This document shows, piece after piece, positions 1 to 7,041 of a stretch of 9,187 nucleotides of DNA. Location of the stretch: the NCBI GenBank assembly GCA_945897545.1, contig CAMDGJ010000113.1:1-9187 (forward strand), in the 5' to 3' direction. A program made the translations under genes and the position numbers. The stretch's first letter is position 1. Each line of letters begins with the position of its first letter. A model generated the notes under the pieces. It ran no database searches and had not been told where the DNA came from. It worked only from the letters and a program-made list of their open reading frames with translations. Source of the stretch: Flavobacterium psychrophilum. GTDB lineage: Bacteria; Bacteroidota; Bacteroidia; Flavobacteriales; Flavobacteriaceae.

Positions 1-900
1 CTGCAATTAGTTGGAGTAAAAAGTAATGATGAAGTGCTGACTCAGGCATTGACTTTTGTTGCTACAGCGAATGCAATAGCTTATAATAATGCACATCCTG
101 TTTTTATTGATGTCGATCTTGATACTATGGGATTATCTCCAAAAGCATTACAAAATTTTTTGGAGCAATATGGAGAGTTGCGAGAACATGGATGTTTTAA
201 TAAAAAAACAGGAAGAAAAATTGCAGCTTGCTTACCAATGCACACTTTTGGATTTCCGGTTCATTTAAATGAAATTATAACGGTTTGCAACCAGTGGAAA
301 ATTCCAGTTGTTGAAGATGCTGCTGAATCATTAGGCAGTGAATATCACAATAAACCAACAGGAAGTTTTGGTGATGTTGCTGTTTTTTCATTCAACGGAA
401 ATAAGATAGTTACTGCTGGAGGTGGTGGTGCCATAGTTACTAATAATGTAATTTTAGGAGATAAAGCCAAACATATAACAACAACAGCTAAAACTCCGCA
501 TCCGTATGAATATTTTCATGACGAAATAGGTTTTAATTATAGAATGCCCAATTTGAATGCCGCTTTAGCTTGTGCTCAACTAGAACAATTGAATGGTTTT
601 TTGGATGATAAAAGAAATTTAGCCCTGCAATATGCTGCTTTTTTTGAAAATAAAGGAATTACATTTAGAACCGAAACAGCCAACACTAAAGCTAATTATT
701 GGTTAATGTGTGTAGAATTAGAAAATAAAAAGGATAGAGAATCTTTTTTGAAACAGACTAATGATGCAAAAGTGATGACGATACCCATTTGGCAATTAAT
801 GTTTCGATTACCTATGTATCAAAATTGTCAAAAAGATGAACAAGTAAATGCTATTTTTTTAGAAGATAGAATTGTAAATATACCAAGTAGTGTGCGATAA
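1..900 (+). CDS. LegC-type PLP-dependent sugar aminotransferase, 5' end outside window
   Basis: This is an aminotransferase of the DegT/DnrJ/EryC1/StrS family, most like the LegC/PglE group. That group transfers an amine from glutamate to C4 of a 4-keto-6-deoxy UDP- or GDP-sugar in the cytoplasm. The frame is open from base 1, so the gene begins upstream; the GTG at 34 is internal. The first visible residues (LQLVGVKSNDEVLTQ) already match the conserved body of the family. PLP-site hallmarks are present: the VVEDAAES segment with its Asp at 316-318, and the FNGNKIVTAGGGG segment whose Lys (403-405) should form the Schiff base. The C-terminus (VNIPSSVR) is the usual family ending. About 299 codons are visible, and I estimate 80-90 N-terminal residues are missing. 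The stop overlaps the next gene by 11 bases, which implies translational coupling. The family is secure; the exact sugar substrate is inferred. Confidence 0.9.
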   Translation: MQLVGVKSNDEVLTQALTFVATANAIAYNNAHPVFIDVDLDTMGLSPKALQNFLEQYGELREHGCFNKKTGRKIAACLPMHTFGFPVHLNEIITVCNQWKIPVVEDAAESLGSEYHNKPTGSFGDVAVFSFNGNKIVTAGGGGAIVTNNVILGDKAKHITTTAKTPHPYEYFHDEIGFNYRMPNLNAALACAQLEQLNGFLDDKRNLALQYAAFFENKGITFRTETANTKANYWLMCVELENKKDRESFLKQTNDAKVMTIPIWQLMFRLPMYQNCQKDEQVNAIFLEDRIVNIPSSVR

Positions 901-1513
901 AAAAGTAATAATAGTTGGCTATTCAGGTCATGGTTTTGTTGTTGCAGATGCAGCAATTTCTGCAATGATAAATTTAAAATACTATGCCGAAATTAATGAC
1001 GTACCAACTAATCCTTATCAATTAGAGTATATTGGATTTGAAGGCGATGAGTTATTTAAAGGATGGAGTTCTAATTGTGATTTTATTCTTGGAATTGGAG
1101 ATAATACCATAAGAGAAAAAATAGCAAAAATAATTTTATTGAAAAATAAAAAAATACAAAACGTTATACATCCTTCAGCTTCTATTTCTAAAAATGTAAT
1201 TATCGGCAATGGTAATTTTATTAGTAAAAATGTAGCTATAAATCCGCTTGCAACAATTGGTGATTTCTGCATACTAAACACAGGATGTATAGTAGAGCAC
1301 GAATGTGTCATTTCCGATGCGGTTCATATTGCACCAGGAGCTGTTTTGTCTGGGAATGTTTCGGTAGGAAAAAGAACGTTTATAGGCGCAAATTCGGTTG
1401 TAAAACAAAATATAAAAATAGGTAAAGATGTTGTAATTGGTGCTGGTTCGGTCATTATTAAAAATGTGCCAGATGGTAAAACAATAGTTGGAAATCCAGG
1501 AAGAGAATATTAA
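890..1513 (+). CDS. NeuD/PglD-family sugar O/N-acetyltransferase
   Basis: This 207-residue protein has the two-part layout of NeuD/PglD/LegH acetyltransferases, which use acetyl-CoA to acetylate the amine made by the aminotransferase or, in sialic acid loci, a hydroxyl. Residues 5-25 form a Rossmann-like start with a GYSGHG loop (10-15). From about residue 92 there is a left-handed beta-helix of hexapeptide repeats (IGNGN, IGDF, VSVGKRTFIGA, IGKDVVIGAGS). The catalytic base should be His137 followed by Glu138 in IVEHE, equivalent to the His-Glu pair of PglD, and HIAPGAVLSG follows as expected. The GTG at 890 is taken as the start because it places the KKVIIVG strand at the N-terminus. It lies inside the end of the aminotransferase gene, so the two are co-translated. 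In this context N-acetylation of a UDP-4-amino sugar is the likeliest role. Confidence 0.88.
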   Translation: MCDKKVIIVGYSGHGFVVADAAISAMINLKYYAEINDVPTNPYQLEYIGFEGDELFKGWSSNCDFILGIGDNTIREKIAKIILLKNKKIQNVIHPSASISKNVIIGNGNFISKNVAINPLATIGDFCILNTGCIVEHECVISDAVHIAPGAVLSGNVSVGKRTFIGANSVVKQNIKIGKDVVIGAGSVIIKNVPDGKTIVGNPGREY

Positions 1514-1666
1514 GGCCTAAGTTTTTAGACATATGGGTAATCAATTTAAAAAAAAATTATTAATTCGGATTTATCAAATTTTGGAGTATTTAAAGTAATA
1601 GATAAAAATGTTTTAACAACTTGTTAAAGTCCGCAATCCGATAAATAAATCTAAAAATAATAAGTC
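1514..1666. other. Longest intergenic gap, probable sub-operon boundary
   Basis: This 153-base AT-rich gap separates the aminotransferase/acetyltransferase pair from the genes that follow. Most other junctions in the window are 3-15 bases, and the next longest is 52. It contains a run of nine A (1548-1556), a 17-base palindrome (1612-1628) and an A-rich leader just before the ATG at 1667. AAATTTTG at 1576-1583 resembles the Bacteroidota -7 element TAnnTTTG at five of six fixed positions, but no TTG lies at the right distance upstream. I therefore do not call a promoter. I see no terminator hairpin. The gap is where a new transcript could start or where genes were lost; both are inference. Confidence 0.5.
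1612..1628. repeat. Perfect 17-base palindrome, 8-base arms around one C
   Basis: The sequence TTTAACAACTTGTTAAA reads the same on both strands apart from the central base. It ends 38 bases before the ATG of the formyltransferase gene. A one-base spacer is too tight for an RNA hairpin with full arms, so it looks more like a binding site for a dimeric regulator than a terminator. The symmetry is seen directly; the operator role is inferred and could be chance in AT-rich DNA. Confidence 0.45.
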
Positions 1667-2554
1667 ATGAATATATTTTTTATAGGAAGTGTTGAGTTTT
1701 CAAATCAGCTTTTATTGACTATTTTAGAAGAATCTAATTCTAAAGTTGTTGGAATAGCCACAAAAAGTGAATCTAAGTTTAATGACGACTTTTTTGATTT
1801 ATCTCAAACCGCTTTGAAGTTTAACATTCCCTTCCAACACGTTACAGATATTAATGAAGCATCAGTTATAAATTGGATTCAATCATTGAATACGGATGTA
1901 ATTTTTTGCTTTGGATGGTCTTTTTTGCTGAAAACAGAGATTTTGAATTGTACTAAATTAGGTGTTATTGGATACCATCCTTCACTTTTGCCTCATAATA
2001 GAGGGAGACATCCTATTATTTGGGCATTGTTTTTAAACATGGAAGAAACGGGTTCAACTTTTTTTAAAATGGACGAAGGAGCAGATACCGGAGACATTCT
2101 AAATCAAAGCGTAGTTTCTATTTCAGATGATGATGATGCTTCTAAATTGTATAAGAAATTATCAGAAGAAGCTAAGAAACAAGTTTTGAAATTTATTCCA
2201 GAGTTAGCAAACGGTAGTTATATTTTGAAAAAACAAGATGTAACGATTGGTAATATTTGGAGAAAAAGATCAAGACCAGATGGTTTAATTGATTTTAGGA
2301 TGTCAAGTAAAGCTATCCAAAATCTTGTAAGAGCATTGACAAAACCATATGTAGGTGCTCACATTTTTTTTAATGGAAATGAAATTAAAATTTGGAGATC
2401 AGAGATAGGTCACAATAAATTAAAGAATATAGAACCAGGCAAAGTATTAGATGTAAATGAACAATATATTGAGGTTAAAACATACGATGGTTCGATAAAG
2501 CTAATTGAACATGAATTTAGTGAAGTGATAAAAAAAGGAATTTATATAATATAA
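1667..2554 (+). CDS. Formyltransferase-family enzyme of a sugar pathway, atypical active site
   Basis: This 295-residue protein has the layout of folate-dependent formyltransferases (Fmt, ArnA N-terminal domain, VioF-type sugar N-formyltransferases). The catalytic domain spans about residues 1-185 and an Fmt-C-like domain about 195-295, with RALTKPYVGA at 223-231. The conserved HPSLLP loop is at 104-109, and the DTGD segment places the catalytic Asp at 140. The His104-Asp140 distance of 36 matches E. coli Fmt (His108-Asp144). The Asn normally two residues before the His is Gly102 here (GYHPS). The NRGRHPIIWAL segment (111-121) differs from true Fmt and recalls enzymes found in glycan loci. 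The ATG at 1667 follows an A-rich leader, and the stop is 3 bases before the deacetylase gene. Transfer of formyl from N10-formyl-tetrahydrofolate to an amino sugar is the best guess. Because of the Asn change, another acyl donor or altered chemistry is possible. Confidence 0.8.
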   Translation: MNIFFIGSVEFSNQLLLTILEESNSKVVGIATKSESKFNDDFFDLSQTALKFNIPFQHVTDINEASVINWIQSLNTDVIFCFGWSFLLKTEILNCTKLGVIGYHPSLLPHNRGRHPIIWALFLNMEETGSTFFKMDEGADTGDILNQSVVSISDDDDASKLYKKLSEEAKKQVLKFIPELANGSYILKKQDVTIGNIWRKRSRPDGLIDFRMSSKAIQNLVRALTKPYVGAHIFFNGNEIKIWRSEIGHNKLKNIEPGKVLDVNEQYIEVKTYDGSIKLIEHEFSEVIKKGIYII

Positions 2555-2557
2555 ACT

Positions 2558-3232
2558 ATGAAATCAGTATTGGTAGTATCTGTTCATCCAGATGATGAAA
2601 CTTTAGGAGTTGGAGGAACATTGTTAAAGCATAAAGCAAATGGAGATGCTGTAACTTGGTTAATAATAACAGCAGCTTTCGAACGCCAAGGATTTTCGAA
2701 TGAAAGAATAGAATCTAGAAAATTAGAAATTGAAAAGGTAGAACAGGAATTTGGGTTTGATAATGTTTTTAAATTAGATTTCCCAACTGGTGAAATTGAA
2801 TCTAGCTCAGTTTTGAAAATGATTCCTCAAATTTCTCAAATTTTTAATTTGATTAAACCAGAAATTATCTATTCTATTAATAGATCTGATGCACATTCAG
2901 ATCATCGATTCGTTTTTGATGCCGTAATGTCGTGTTGCAAATCTTTTAGATATCCCTTTATAAAAAAGGTTTTATTATATGAGTGTATTTCTGAAACTGA
3001 ATTTGCTCCAGCTCTTCATGAAAAGGTATTTATACCAAATTATTTTGTAGATATATCTGATTTTTTAAATAAAAAACTTCAAATTATGAGTCTTTTTGAA
3101 TCTGAAATTGCGCAACATCCTTTTCCAAGAAGCTTAAGGAATATTGAAGCCTTGGCTACATATAGAGGCGCAATTGCAGGTGTAGAATATGCAGAAGCAT
3201 TTCAATTAATACTATTCATCGATAAAAATTAA
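2558..3232 (+). CDS. PIG-L/LmbE-family zinc-dependent N-deacetylase
   Basis: This 224-residue protein is a complete PIG-L (LmbE-like) deacetylase. The family hydrolyses N-acetyl groups from GlcNAc-type sugars, as in GlcNAc-PI, MshB and BshB, using one Zn ion. The signature HPDDE is at residues 10-14, where His10 and Asp13 should bind Zn and Asp12 act as general base. The second motif DAHSDH is at 111-116, and its His supplies the third metal ligand. There is no signal peptide, so it acts in the cytoplasm on a soluble precursor. It starts 3 bases after the formyltransferase stop, a spacing that suggests co-translation and a shared substrate: deacetylation would expose the amine that the formyltransferase modifies. 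The enzyme class is well supported; the substrate is inferred from neighbours. Confidence 0.88.
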   Translation: MKSVLVVSVHPDDETLGVGGTLLKHKANGDAVTWLIITAAFERQGFSNERIESRKLEIEKVEQEFGFDNVFKLDFPTGEIESSSVLKMIPQISQIFNLIKPEIIYSINRSDAHSDHRFVFDAVMSCCKSFRYPFIKKVLLYECISETEFAPALHEKVFIPNYFVDISDFLNKKLQIMSLFESEIAQHPFPRSLRNIEALATYRGAIAGVEYAEAFQLILFIDKN

Positions 3233-3237
3233 TTCTT
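3227..3237 (+). repeat. 11-base direct repeat, left copy
   Basis: AATTAATTCTT spans the stop codon of the deacetylase gene. An identical copy spans the stop codon of the nucleotidyltransferase gene at 4287-4297, so the two copies bracket that gene almost exactly. The match is seen directly, but its low complexity makes chance plausible. Confidence 0.35.
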
Positions 3238-3242
3238 TTAAT

Positions 3243-4292
3243 ATGATATACATTGATAAAAGTTGCACCCTAATTGAAGCTCTTAAAAAAATGGACTTTT
3301 TAGAAAGAAAGTTACTTATTGTTACTTCTGATAACAATTTTTTTGGGCTATTAAGTGCGGGTGACATTCAAAGGGCAATTATTAAAAACTATGACTTAAA
3401 TACATCGATAGAGAAAATAATTAGAAAAAACATCAAAGTTGCAAGAAAAACAGATGATTTTGAAAGTATAAAAAAGATGATGATTGAATATAGAATGGAA
3501 TTTTGTCCTGTAATAGGAGAAGATAATTCTATAGCTGAAATTTACTATTGGGAAGATGTTTTTAAAGAAACGCAAAGAATTCAATTCGCCCAATTTAATT
3601 TACCGATTGTTATTATGGCTGGAGGAATAGGTTCTAGATTAAAACCATTAACCAATGTAATTCCGAAACCTTTAATTCCTATTGGTGATAAAAGTATGTT
3701 GGAGCATATTTTTGAAAGATTTTATAAACACGGAAGTGACACTTTTTTTATTTCAGTTAATTATAAAGCAGAATTAATTAAATTTTATTTAAAAGAACAG
3801 AATTTACCTTATAATTTGAATTATTTTAAAGAAGAAAAGCCATCAGGTACAGCCGGAAGTTTATCTTTACTTAAAGGAAAATTGAAATCCACTTTTTTTG
3901 TAAGCAATTGTGATATTCTTATTGAAGAAGATTATTCAGAAATATTAAAATATCACAATGAAAATAAAAATGAAATTACAATCATTGCAGCCTTAAAACA
4001 CTATTCAATACCTTATGGAACCCTAGAAACAGCCGAGGATGGTAAATTGGTTAGCCTTCAAGAAAAGCCAGAACTAAATTTCATGATAAATAGCGGCTTG
4101 TATCTTTTAGAACCACATTTATTAAACGAAATCCCTGAAAACACTTTTTTTCACATAACAGATTTAATTGATATTGTAAAGAAAAGGAAAGGAAATATTG
4201 GAGTTTTCCCGGTTAGTGAAGCTTCTTGGTTTGATACGGGGGAATGGAGTGAGTACAATAAAACACAGGGGTTATTAACGAAGAAGAATTAA
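3243..4292 (+). CDS. CBS-domain sugar-phosphate nucleotidyltransferase, PtmE-like
   Basis: This 349-residue protein fuses an N-terminal CBS pair (about residues 1-115, with GLLSAGDIQRAI at 35-46) to a GT-A-fold nucleotidyltransferase (about 121-349). The catalytic domain has the NTP-binding loop GGIGSRLKPLT (127-137), the KPLIPIG strand with Lys142, GTAGSL (202-207), the metal-binding NCD (222-224), EKP (274-276), NSGLY (283-287) and WFDTGEW (329-335). This arrangement matches PtmE of the Campylobacter legionaminic acid pathway, which makes GDP-GlcN from GlcN-1-phosphate. CBS pairs commonly sense adenine nucleotides. The gene is 10 bases downstream of the deacetylase. It probably supplies the NDP-sugar for the LegC-type branch. 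The exact nucleotide and sugar cannot be read from sequence, and related enzymes make CDP- or UDP-sugars. Confidence 0.85.
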   Translation: MIYIDKSCTLIEALKKMDFLERKLLIVTSDNNFFGLLSAGDIQRAIIKNYDLNTSIEKIIRKNIKVARKTDDFESIKKMMIEYRMEFCPVIGEDNSIAEIYYWEDVFKETQRIQFAQFNLPIVIMAGGIGSRLKPLTNVIPKPLIPIGDKSMLEHIFERFYKHGSDTFFISVNYKAELIKFYLKEQNLPYNLNYFKEEKPSGTAGSLSLLKGKLKSTFFVSNCDILIEEDYSEILKYHNENKNEITIIAALKHYSIPYGTLETAEDGKLVSLQEKPELNFMINSGLYLLEPHLLNEIPENTFFHITDLIDIVKKRKGNIGVFPVSEASWFDTGEWSEYNKTQGLLTKKN

Positions 4293-4297
4293 TTCTT
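4287..4297 (+). repeat. 11-base direct repeat, right copy
   Basis: This is the second copy of AATTAATTCTT, exactly 1060 bases downstream of the first and ending one base before the ATG of the glycosyltransferase gene. Extending both copies three bases to the left gives 13 of 14 matches. Confidence 0.35.
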
Positions 4298-5536
4298 ATG
4301 AAAAAAATACTTGTATTAGGCGTCGAACAAAGTAATTTCCTTTCTTTTTTATATTGTACTTTAAAAAAATATGAAAACTCTTTTTTCATCTCTGCACCTA
4401 ATATTAAAGATTTAAAAGGAGTGAAAAATGAATCGTGGATGTATAATAATGAAAACATTAATCGAAATAAAAGCGCATTATCTTTTTTAAAAGCGATAGT
4501 ATTTTGCCTGTTTGATAAACATTTATACCAAACGTTTTTTTTTATTTTATTTGTAGAAAGAAAACTGCTTAAATCTTTTCATTTTATTATAAAACAAACA
4601 GAATCTAAGGCTTTTTTTATTCAAAATGATAATTTTAAAGACTATGATACTTTCCATTTTCATTATATGCAGTATAGCTATTTGAGAGAATTATTTCTAG
4701 TACCAAAAAACAAAAAAATTGTTTGTACATTTTGGGGTTCTGATTTATTAAGAACAACAGATATACTAAATTATTATTTCGTTAAAAAATCATTAGATAG
4801 ATCGACCTATATAACTTGTCAATCGTTAGAATTGAAAGAAATTATACTCTCTAAATATGGAAGGTCACTTGAGGACAAAATAAAAATTGCAATTTTCCCA
4901 ACGGACGAAGCAATATATGATGGAATTGATTTAAATCAGGACTCTAAAGATTTAATTCATGATTTTAAGTTAAAGTATAATTATTCTACAAATAAATTAA
5001 ATGTATTAATTGGTCATAACGGTAGAGTGTTTATCAACCATGTGAAAATAATTAATGCTTTGAAGGAAATTAAAAATAAGCAGAAAATTCATTTAATAGT
5101 TAACTTAAACTATGCCATAAAAGGATTAGAAAAAGATCGATATAAAAAGGAAATACTAAAGGCTCTTGACGAAAGTGAATATACTTATGTATTATTAGAA
5201 GAATATTTTTCTAAAGAAGAACTTGCAATATCGAGGCTCGCTTCGGATATATTTATTCATATGCCAGATTCGGATGCATTAAGTGGTACTATGCTGGAGC
5301 TTTTATACGCATCAAATGTGGTCATAACAGCTTCCTGGCTACCATACAAAACATTCAGAAAAGCAAAACTTGAATATTTTGAAGTAGATGATTTTAATCA
5401 ATTGACAAATGAGTTTGACTTTGTAGTTGACAATTATGCATTTTGTAAAAAACAAGCAATAAATAATAAAAAGGCAATCAAAGACTATTTCTTTAGTGAT
5501 AAAATCATCAAAAACTGGGCGACAGTATTAAATTAA
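4298..5536 (+). CDS. GT-B-type glycosyltransferase of the glycan locus
   Basis: This 412-residue protein appears to be a cytoplasmic GT-B glycosyltransferase. The N-terminal domain begins with a KKILVLG strand and contains FHFHYMQY (119-126) and the TFWGSDLLR segment (144-152), which recurs in GT4-like and GT56-like enzymes at the domain core. The C-terminal domain opens with LNVLIGHNGR (234-243), a glycine-rich loop typical of donor binding. It continues with DALSGTMLELLYASN (326-340), which fits the GT-B helix contacting the nucleotide-sugar; the Glu334 region is the likely donor site. No signal peptide or clear membrane segment is seen, though the N-terminal third is rich in Phe and Lys and could touch the membrane. 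It starts 5 bases after the nucleotidyltransferase gene. A run of nine T at 4535-4543 lies in the coding frame. I cannot assign donor or acceptor; transfer to a lipid-linked sugar is inferred from the adjoining flippase. Confidence 0.68.
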   Translation: MKKILVLGVEQSNFLSFLYCTLKKYENSFFISAPNIKDLKGVKNESWMYNNENINRNKSALSFLKAIVFCLFDKHLYQTFFFILFVERKLLKSFHFIIKQTESKAFFIQNDNFKDYDTFHFHYMQYSYLRELFLVPKNKKIVCTFWGSDLLRTTDILNYYFVKKSLDRSTYITCQSLELKEIILSKYGRSLEDKIKIAIFPTDEAIYDGIDLNQDSKDLIHDFKLKYNYSTNKLNVLIGHNGRVFINHVKIINALKEIKNKQKIHLIVNLNYAIKGLEKDRYKKEILKALDESEYTYVLLEEYFSKEELAISRLASDIFIHMPDSDALSGTMLELLYASNVVITASWLPYKTFRKAKLEYFEVDDFNQLTNEFDFVVDNYAFCKKQAINNKKAIKDYFFSDKIIKNWATVLN

Positions 5537-5543
5537 TAGTAGG

Positions 5544-6989
5544 GTGAATTTAAAAAGTAAAGTTAAAAAGAGTTTAGTTTGGTCGTTTAGCGATCAAATA
5601 ATTTCACAAGTACTATTTGTTATTTTCGGGATATTTTTGGCTAGAATTTTACCCCCATCAGTTTTTGGCGTGGTTGGGACGGTAACCATTTTTACAAACT
5701 TTGCTGCCTTATTTATTGATATGGGTTTTGGAACAGCCTTAATACAAAAAAAAGATGCCGATAATGAGCATTACTCATCCGTATTTTGGTTAAATCTTGG
5801 AATAGGTTGCTTTCTATATATTTTATTTTATTTTTCAGCCCCATTATTAAGTGTTTTTTTCAATCAACCGCAGCTAACTATTCTAATTAGGGTTATTTGT
5901 TTATCTTTTATTATTTCTTCAATAACTTCGGTTCAATCTAATCTATTAGTTAGAGAACTTAAATTTAAGCAAAAAGTTATTTTTAATTGGATTGCAATTA
6001 CAGCAGGTTATACAATTGCTTTTATTTTAGCATCTAATAATTATGGGGTTTGGTCAGTAGTTTGGATGACCATAGTTACTTCTAGTATAAATTCAATTCT
6101 GTATTGGTTATCAACAGATTGGTACCCGTCTTTTGTTTTTAACAAATCTAAGGTAAGAGAATTATCCCGTTTTGGATTAAATGTGCTGGGAGATACTTCC
6201 GTGAATTATTGGTCTAGGAATTTTGATAATTTTATAATTGCACGAGTTTTAGGAAGTACTGATCTTGGTCTCTACACTAGAGCCTATTCATTGATGCTAT
6301 TGCCGTTGCGAAATGTTTCTTCTGTAATTACAAAAGTTATGTTTCCTGCTTTTGCCAAAAAACAGCATGACTTGGTAGCCTTTAAAAAATATTATCTATT
6401 AATTATTAGGTACATTTCGCTAATAACGTTTCCGGCCATGGTAGGTTTATGCTTGGTTTCAAAAGAATTTGTGCTCTTATTTTTTGGTAATAGTTGGGCA
6501 GGAATGATACCACTTTTGTCTATTCTCAGTATTGTAGGAACATTTCAGTCGATATTGTTTTTGAATGGAATGATATACAACTCATTGGGAAAAGCAAATA
6601 TAGCCTTCAGAGTGTCATTATTTGTTAATTTTGTTTTGATAATTGCGTTTAGTATTGGCGTTAATTTTGGAATAAAAGGAATGGCTTACTCCTATTTAAT
6701 AGCAAGTATTTTATTATTCTATCCTATATATTCTACAGCTATTCGGCAACTGAATATTTCAATATTAGAAGTTTTTATGACATTAAAGGGAAGTATTTTA
6801 GGGGCTTTGATTATGGCGTTGGGCCTTATTTTGATTAACCAATTAACACATTTTTCATTATTGGTCGGATTTGCAATTAAAACATTATCAGGTATAGTTA
6901 TATATTTTAGTGTTATTTGTTATATTGAAAAAGATCTTATAAATACTGTAGTACTTAAATTAACTGGTATTTTAAAAAACAAATTGTAA
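5544..6989 (+). CDS. Wzx-type polysaccharide flippase (MOP superfamily, PST/WzxC group)
   Basis: This 481-residue, highly hydrophobic protein has the length and pattern of PST/WzxC lipid-linked oligosaccharide flippases, with probably 12-14 membrane helices. A short basic N-terminus (KSKVKKS) is followed by the first helix at about residue 11. The loop ARILPPSVFGVVG (33-45) and GFGTALIQKKD (61-71) are typical of the family. So is the mid-protein segment NYWSRNFDNFIIARVLG (221-237), followed by GLYTRAYSL (242-250). The start is GTG at 5544: an in-frame stop lies at 5529-5531, and no ATG occurs between it and the GTG. The gene follows the glycosyltransferase by 7 bases. It would move the undecaprenyl-linked glycan from the cytoplasmic to the periplasmic face of the inner membrane, where a polymerase, ligase or O-acyltransferase could act. 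No Wzy polymerase is seen in the window. Confidence 0.9.
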   Translation: MNLKSKVKKSLVWSFSDQIISQVLFVIFGIFLARILPPSVFGVVGTVTIFTNFAALFIDMGFGTALIQKKDADNEHYSSVFWLNLGIGCFLYILFYFSAPLLSVFFNQPQLTILIRVICLSFIISSITSVQSNLLVRELKFKQKVIFNWIAITAGYTIAFILASNNYGVWSVVWMTIVTSSINSILYWLSTDWYPSFVFNKSKVRELSRFGLNVLGDTSVNYWSRNFDNFIIARVLGSTDLGLYTRAYSLMLLPLRNVSSVITKVMFPAFAKKQHDLVAFKKYYLLIIRYISLITFPAMVGLCLVSKEFVLLFFGNSWAGMIPLLSILSIVGTFQSILFLNGMIYNSLGKANIAFRVSLFVNFVLIIAFSIGVNFGIKGMAYSYLIASILLFYPIYSTAIRQLNISILEVFMTLKGSILGALIMALGLILINQLTHFSLLVGFAIKTLSGIVIYFSVICYIEKDLINTVVLKLTGILKNKL

Positions 6990-7041
6990 TCAACGTCACT
7001 TATAATATAAATAATACAGCATCAGTAAAACAAATTAATTT

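Noticed and set aside
34..36. GTG at 34 as the start of the aminotransferase
   Set aside because: Codons upstream to base 1 are open and encode conserved family sequence (LQLVGVK), so the gene extends beyond the window.
1018..1311. Open frame on the - strand within the acetyltransferase gene
   Set aside because: It is wholly inside a well-supported gene on the other strand, and its translation shows no recognisable motif.
1565..1641. Seven-base inverted repeat TCGGATT / AATCCGA in the 153-base gap
   Set aside because: The arms are short and separated by a 63-base loop without further pairing, so a stable hairpin or terminator is unlikely.
1667..2554. Housekeeping methionyl-tRNA formyltransferase
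   Set aside because: The Asn of the catalytic triad is missing, the NRGRHPIIWAL segment differs from Fmt, and the gene sits inside a glycan operon with no deformylase or translation gene nearby.
4213..4458. Open frame on the - strand across the nucleotidyltransferase/glycosyltransferase junction
   Set aside because: Both overlapped genes have strong or fair support, and the antisense product looks like low-complexity AT-rich translation. The same applies to minus-strand frames at 3396-3593 and 7703-7912.
7001..7006. TATAAT as a promoter element before the MBOAT gene
   Set aside because: No TTGACA-like element lies at 16-18 bases upstream, and Bacteroidota use a different -7 motif (TAnnTTTG). 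In this composition the hexamer is expected by chance.
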